NCBI GenBank assembly: GCA_036403515.1
Contig: DASWQV010000032.1
Location: 1 to 8,896 of the forward strand
DNA: 8,896 bases
Reading direction: 5' to 3'
Source of the DNA: VRUE01 sp036403515
GTDB lineage: Bacteria > Actinomycetota > Thermoleophilia > Solirubrobacterales > 70-9
Every line of letters starts with the position of its first letter. Positions within the stretch are counted from its first letter, which is position 1. Made by a program: the position numbers and the translations under genes. The notes under the pieces are model-generated. The model did no database searches. It was given only the letters and a program-made list of their open reading frames with translations, and had not been told where the DNA came from. This document shows positions 6,329-8,896 of the stretch, one piece after another.

Positions 6329-7084
6329 GTGCAGGCTCGACTCTTCGTCATCCCCGCTTCCCACCCGAGCATCACGGCAGAGCTGATGCTCGAGCACAAG
6401 GGCGTCCCCTACAAGCGGACGGACCTGCTGCCGGTGATCTCCAAGGGCATCCTGCGCGGCCTCGGCTTCCCCCGCAACACGGTGCCCGCGCTGAAGCTCG
6501 ACGGCCGCCGCGTTCAGGGCTCCCGCGAGATCGCCCGAGAGCTGGAGCGGCTGCGACCAGAGCCGACCCTCTTCCCGGCTGATCCCGAGAAGCGGGCCGC
6601 AGTCGAGGAGGCCGAGCGCTTTGGCGACGAGGAACTGCAGCACCCGATCCGCCAGATCCTCTGGTGGTCGATCAAGCGCGACAAGGCGCCGCTGCGCAGC
6701 TACTCGGAAGGCGCGAAGCTGGGCGTGCCGCTTTCGCTTGCGATGAAGACCGCGGGCCCGGTCGTGGCGCTGTCGGCCCGTTTCAACGAAGCCGACGACG
6801 AGCACGTCCGGCGTGATCTCGGCGAACTTCCAGCCCTCCTTCAAAAGATCGACGACTGGATCGCTGCCGGGGTTTTGAACGGCGAGCAGCTCAATGCCGC
6901 CGACTTCCAGATCGCCCCCAGCCTCGGGCTGGCGATGACGATCGATGACCTTCGACCGTCGATCGAAAATCGCCCCGCGGGCGAACTGGCGAAGCGAGTG
7001 GTCCCCGACTACCCCGGCAAGACCCCACCGATCCTGCCGCCGGCCTGGCTACAGCAGCTTCGCGACACCGCGGTCTCCGCCTAG
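6329..7084 (+). CDS. Glutathione S-transferase-like protein
   Basis: The 251-residue product has the two-part GST layout. The N-terminal thioredoxin-like half begins RLFVIPASHPSITAELMLEH (4-23), where a GST would have its catalytic Ser/Cys/Tyr region; S11 and S14 are candidates. It carries the cis-proline motif NTVPAL (50-55) and GSREIARELE (64-73), equivalent to the ES-x-AI motif that holds the gamma-glutamyl group. The C-terminal helical half contains NAADFQIAPSLGLAM (189-203), the usual N-capping/AD motif. No signal peptide or transmembrane segment is evident. Actinobacteria generally use mycothiol rather than glutathione, so the thiol substrate is unknown. ATG at 6320 (three residues longer) is an alternative start. 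It is the only plus-strand gene, diverges from coaX, and its TAG overlaps the folK stop by four bases. The fold is well supported; the function is not. Confidence 0.85.
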   Translation: MQARLFVIPASHPSITAELMLEHKGVPYKRTDLLPVISKGILRGLGFPRNTVPALKLDGRRVQGSREIARELERLRPEPTLFPADPEKRAAVEEAERFGDEELQHPIRQILWWSIKRDKAPLRSYSEGAKLGVPLSLAMKTAGPVVALSARFNEADDEHVRRDLGELPALLQKIDDWIAAGVLNGEQLNAADFQIAPSLGLAMTIDDLRPSIENRPAGELAKRVVPDYPGKTPPILPPAWLQQLRDTAVSA

Positions 7085-7572
7085 AGCGAGCCCGAGAGCA
7101 CGGCGCGCTGTCCGGGGCCGAGCGCCGCGAGCGCCTCGCTGAGGCGCCGGCCATCCGGAAGCGATAGCTCCGGCTCTAGCTCCAGAAGGGGCGCGAGGAC
7201 GAAGCGGCGGCTGGTCACCTCGGGGTGAGGCAGGGTGAGGCGCTCGGTGCTCAGCTCCAGGTCGCCGAGCAAGAGGAGATCGACGTCCAGTGGGCGCGGG
7301 CTGTGGCGGGGAGCGTCGAGGGCGCGGCCGCGCTCGACCTCGATCTCCTTGCAGAGATCGAGCAGGGCTTCCGGCTCGAGGTCGGTGCGGATGCGGATCG
7401 CCGCGTTGAGGAAGTCGGCCTGGTCAAGAACCTCGCCCACTGGCTCGGTCTCGTAGGTAGACGATACCCCCTCCACCTCCACCCCGCGCTCGCGCAGAAG
7501 ATCAACCGCCGCGCGCAGATGGGACTCGCGGTCGCCGACATTGGAGCCCAAACCGAGATAGCCGGTTCTCAT
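7081..7572 (-). CDS. folK: 2-amino-4-hydroxy-6-hydroxymethyldihydropteridine pyrophosphokinase (HPPK)
   Basis: HPPK transfers pyrophosphate from ATP to 6-hydroxymethyl-7,8-dihydropterin, producing the substrate that FolP joins to p-aminobenzoate. The 163-residue product is of normal length. It shows the N-terminal YLGLGSNVGDRESHL (5-19), FLNAAIRIRT (54-63) in the pterin-binding region, and PRPLDVDLLLLG (92-103), the signature in which D96 and D98 bind two Mg2+ ions. The usual form is PRTLDLDLL, so Pro replaces Thr here. HPEVTSRRFVLAPLLE (116-131) is the conserved C-terminal stretch. ATG at 7572 lies 8 bp after the folB stop with no strong Shine-Dalgarno, so coupling is likely. It is the last gene of folP-folB-folK, and its TAG overlaps the TAG of the convergent GST-like gene in a shared CTAG (7081-7084). 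Confidence 0.96.
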   Translation of the reverse strand: MRTGYLGLGSNVGDRESHLRAAVDLLRERGVEVEGVSSTYETEPVGEVLDQADFLNAAIRIRTDLEPEALLDLCKEIEVERGRALDAPRHSPRPLDVDLLLLGDLELSTERLTLPHPEVTSRRFVLAPLLELEPELSLPDGRRLSEALAALGPGQRAVLSGSL

Positions 7573-7580
7573 CTAGCCCG

Positions 7581-8003
7581 CTAGTCGGCTTCCGCCTCGT
7601 CCTCGTCGGACTCAGCGGCGCGCTCGTGGACGACCTCGACGGCAACCTCCTGGATCGCCAGCGGCAAGGGCGGCTCGGGCTTGGCCGCACGGACGCGGAC
7701 TGACTCGCAGCCGTAGCGCTCCATCAGTCGCTCGCCGACGACCTGTGAGAGTCGCTCCAAGGTGCGGTAGCTGCGCTCGGTGGCGGCAAGGGCGACGATG
7801 TCGCAGACCTCGGCGTAGTCAACTGTGTCCTCGATCCGGTCGGTGAGCACCGCGTCGCAGTCGGGGACGTCGAAGGAGATGTCGAACTCGAGCCGCTGGC
7901 CGACCTCCTGCTCGGAGTCGCTGACGCCGTGATGGGTGTAGATCGAAAGCCCACGCAGCTCGACCTCGACCCGCGATTCGATCCCGTTGTCGTGCGACTC
8001 CAT
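7581..8003 (-). CDS. folB: Dihydroneopterin aldolase
   Basis: FolB cleaves 7,8-dihydroneopterin to 6-hydroxymethyl-7,8-dihydropterin and glycolaldehyde; the product is then used by FolK. The 140-residue protein keeps the residues known to be important in the Staphylococcus aureus enzyme: THHGVSDSEQEVGQRLEFD (23-41) has the equivalent of E22 at E31, DTVDYAEV (59-66) has the equivalent of Y54 at Y63, and AAKPEPPLP (106-114) has the equivalent of K100 at K108. It is about 20 residues longer than the minimal family; the extra part is an N-terminal leader of a few residues and an acidic tail (AAESDEDEAEAD, 129-140). ATG at 8003 follows the folP stop by 9 bp; only a weak AGG lies upstream, and no other start fits. 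It is the middle gene of the folate operon. Confidence 0.95.
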   Translation of the reverse strand: MESHDNGIESRVEVELRGLSIYTHHGVSDSEQEVGQRLEFDISFDVPDCDAVLTDRIEDTVDYAEVCDIVALAATERSYRTLERLSQVVGERLMERYGCESVRVRAAKPEPPLPLAIQEVAVEVVHERAAESDEDEAEAD

Positions 8004-8012
8004 GGGAGCAAC

Positions 8013-8798
8013 CTACTCAAGGACCGCTTCGGCGACCCGCATGGCCTGGGCCATCTCGGCAACGTCGTGGACGCGCAGCAGATCGGCGCCCTCGGCGGCG
8101 GCGAGCACCGAAGAGGCGATCGAGCCACCGAGCCGGTCGTCCACCGCGGAGCCATCGACCTTGCCGATGAAGCTCTTGCGCGAGGTCCCAATCACCAGCG
8201 GCCGACCGAGCTCACGCAGCTCCGCCAGCCGCCGCAGCAACTCCAGGTTGTGCTCGAGGGTCTTGCCAAACCCGATGCCGGGATCGAGCCAGATCCGCTC
8301 CTCGTCCACCCCCTCGGCCACGGCGAACTCCACGCGCCCCGCGAGAAAGGCCTTGACATCGTCGACGACGTCGTCATACCTGGGATCGTCCTGCATCGTC
8401 CGCGGATCCCCCGGCATGTGCATGAGCACCACTCCGGCGCCGCGATCCGCACAGAGAGCCGCCATCCCCGGATCCCGGCGCAGCGCCGTGACGTCATTGA
8501 CGATCAACGCCCCAGCATCGAGCGCCGCCTCGGCCACCCCGAGCTTCGAAGTGTCAATCGAGACGGTCGCCTCGCCAACCAGCGCCTCCACGACCGGCTT
8601 AACCCGTCGCAGCTCCTCAGCCTCGTCGACTTCCGCCGCACCCGGCCGCGTCGATTCCCCCCCCACATCAAGAATCGCCGCCCCATCCCCAAGAAGCTTT
8701 TCCCCATGCGCCACCGCCGCCCCGGAGTCCAGATACAGGCCCCCGTCGGAGAACGAGTCCGGCGTCACGTTGACCACACCCATCAGCTTCGGATTCAT
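8013..8798 (-). CDS. folP: Dihydropteroate synthase
   Basis: FolP condenses 6-hydroxymethyl-dihydropterin pyrophosphate (from FolK) with p-aminobenzoate to give dihydropteroate; it is the sulfonamide target. The 261-residue TIM barrel is complete. Conserved loops appear in order: MGVVNVTPDSFSDGG (6-20); DVGGESTRPGA (44-54), containing the TRPGA loop that contacts pABA and sulfonamides; VSIDTSK (79-85) with D82; IVNDVTALR (99-107) with N101; LMHMPGDPRTMQ (125-136); LDPGIGFGKT (171-180) with D172; IGTSRKSFIG (203-212) with K208; and LRVHDV (241-246). No classic resistance insertion is evident by eye. ATG at 8798 has no Shine-Dalgarno, but GATACT ends exactly 6 nt upstream, which suits a leaderless mRNA. 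It is the first gene of folP-folB-folK in this window; whether folE or other folate genes lie to the right cannot be seen. Confidence 0.97.
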   Translation of the reverse strand: MNPKLMGVVNVTPDSFSDGGLYLDSGAAVAHGEKLLGDGAAILDVGGESTRPGAAEVDEAEELRRVKPVVEALVGEATVSIDTSKLGVAEAALDAGALIVNDVTALRRDPGMAALCADRGAGVVLMHMPGDPRTMQDDPRYDDVVDDVKAFLAGRVEFAVAEGVDEERIWLDPGIGFGKTLEHNLELLRRLAELRELGRPLVIGTSRKSFIGKVDGSAVDDRLGGSIASSVLAAAEGADLLRVHDVAEMAQAMRVAEAVLE

Positions 8799-8804
8799 AG
8801 GGGA

Positions 8805-8810
8805 AGTATC
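8805..8810 (-). promoter_or_regulatory. Candidate -10 element of the folate operon
   Basis: The minus strand reads GATACT, then TCCCCT, then the folP ATG. GATACT matches TATACT at five of six bases, and a 6-nt spacing would place +1 at the A of ATG, giving a leaderless transcript. The lack of a Shine-Dalgarno fits. No clear -35 is seen about 17 nt upstream, so this is tentative. Confidence 0.3.
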
Positions 8811-8861
8811 GCTAGCTGTCGCTTGGAGGCGCGGGGCACCTCTCGAGCGGGCGGATACTCA

Positions 8862-8889
8862 AAGTGCCGGTCTAATTAGACCGGCACTT
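8862..8889. repeat. Perfect 28-bp palindrome upstream of folP
   Basis: AAGTGCCGGTCTAA (8862-8875) is followed without spacer by its exact reverse complement TTAGACCGGCACTT (8876-8889). As RNA it would form an 11-12 bp GC-rich stem with an A/U loop on either strand. Only two or three T follow each arm, so it is a weak bidirectional terminator at best. As DNA it could be a dimeric-repressor operator for the folate operon, 64 bp from the folP start. The neighbouring gene to the right is outside the window, which prevents a choice. Confidence 0.85.
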
Positions 8890-8896
8890 GGACGCT

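Noticed and set aside
6259..6399. Longer coaX starting at ATG 6399
   Set aside because: The extra 47 residues are Arg/Ala-rich, match no CoaX, and lie over the divergent GST gene start. GTG at 6258 gives the canonical N-terminus with AGGA upstream.
6266..6844. Minus-strand 192-codon frame extending upstream of coaX
   Set aside because: It is opposite the GST-like coding region, which has real GST motifs; this frame has none.
7929..8879. Plus-strand 316-codon open frame opposite folP
   Set aside because: It is antisense to a complete dihydropteroate synthase, His/Arg/Pro-rich, and runs through the palindrome at 8862-8889.

Overview
This is a compact stretch of bacterial housekeeping chromosome from a high-GC organism. 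All nine genes have recognisable families. Eight of them lie on the minus strand; only a glutathione S-transferase-like gene is on the plus strand. High GC, frequent GTG/TTG starts, several genes without a Shine-Dalgarno (possible leaderless mRNAs), and a ClpC with no ctsR/mcsA/mcsB in front of it point to Actinomycetota. A deep-branching class such as Thermoleophilia is my guess from general resemblance; the window contains no marker that proves it.

Layout in minus-strand transcription order, right edge to left edge. A perfect 28-bp palindrome (8862-8889) precedes a folate operon folP-folB-folK (8798 to 7081) with gaps of 8-9 bp. The GST-like gene (6329-7084, plus strand) meets folK tail to tail with a 4-nt overlap and diverges from coaX. 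Next comes coaX-dusB (6258 to 4518, overlapping by 29 bp), closed by a clear intrinsic terminator (4460-4504). greA follows (4406 to 3927), then a 118-bp fold-back repeat (3811-3928) that supplies two bases of the greA stop codon. lysS (3787 to 2309) is followed by nested inverted repeats and an intrinsic terminator (2219-2306). Last is a roughly 215-bp leader and clpC, which starts at a TTG (2093) and runs off the left edge after 697 codons.

Together the genes make dihydropterin/dihydropteroate intermediates of folate (folB, folK, folP), start CoA synthesis (coaX), modify tRNA (dusB), rescue stalled RNA polymerase (greA), charge tRNA-Lys (lysS) and drive protein quality control (clpC). The order folP-folB-folK ... 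coaX/dusB ... lysS ... clpC resembles the well-known Bacillus region, with the ctsR-mcsA-mcsB block absent and a GST-like gene present in reverse orientation.

I found no mobile-element enzyme, CRISPR array, tRNA/rRNA, defence system or biosynthetic cluster, and no gene-free stretch above 300 bp. I do not see a novel multi-gene system. The unexplained signals are non-coding: the 118-bp fold-back, the 28-bp palindrome, and the layered structures between lysS and clpC.
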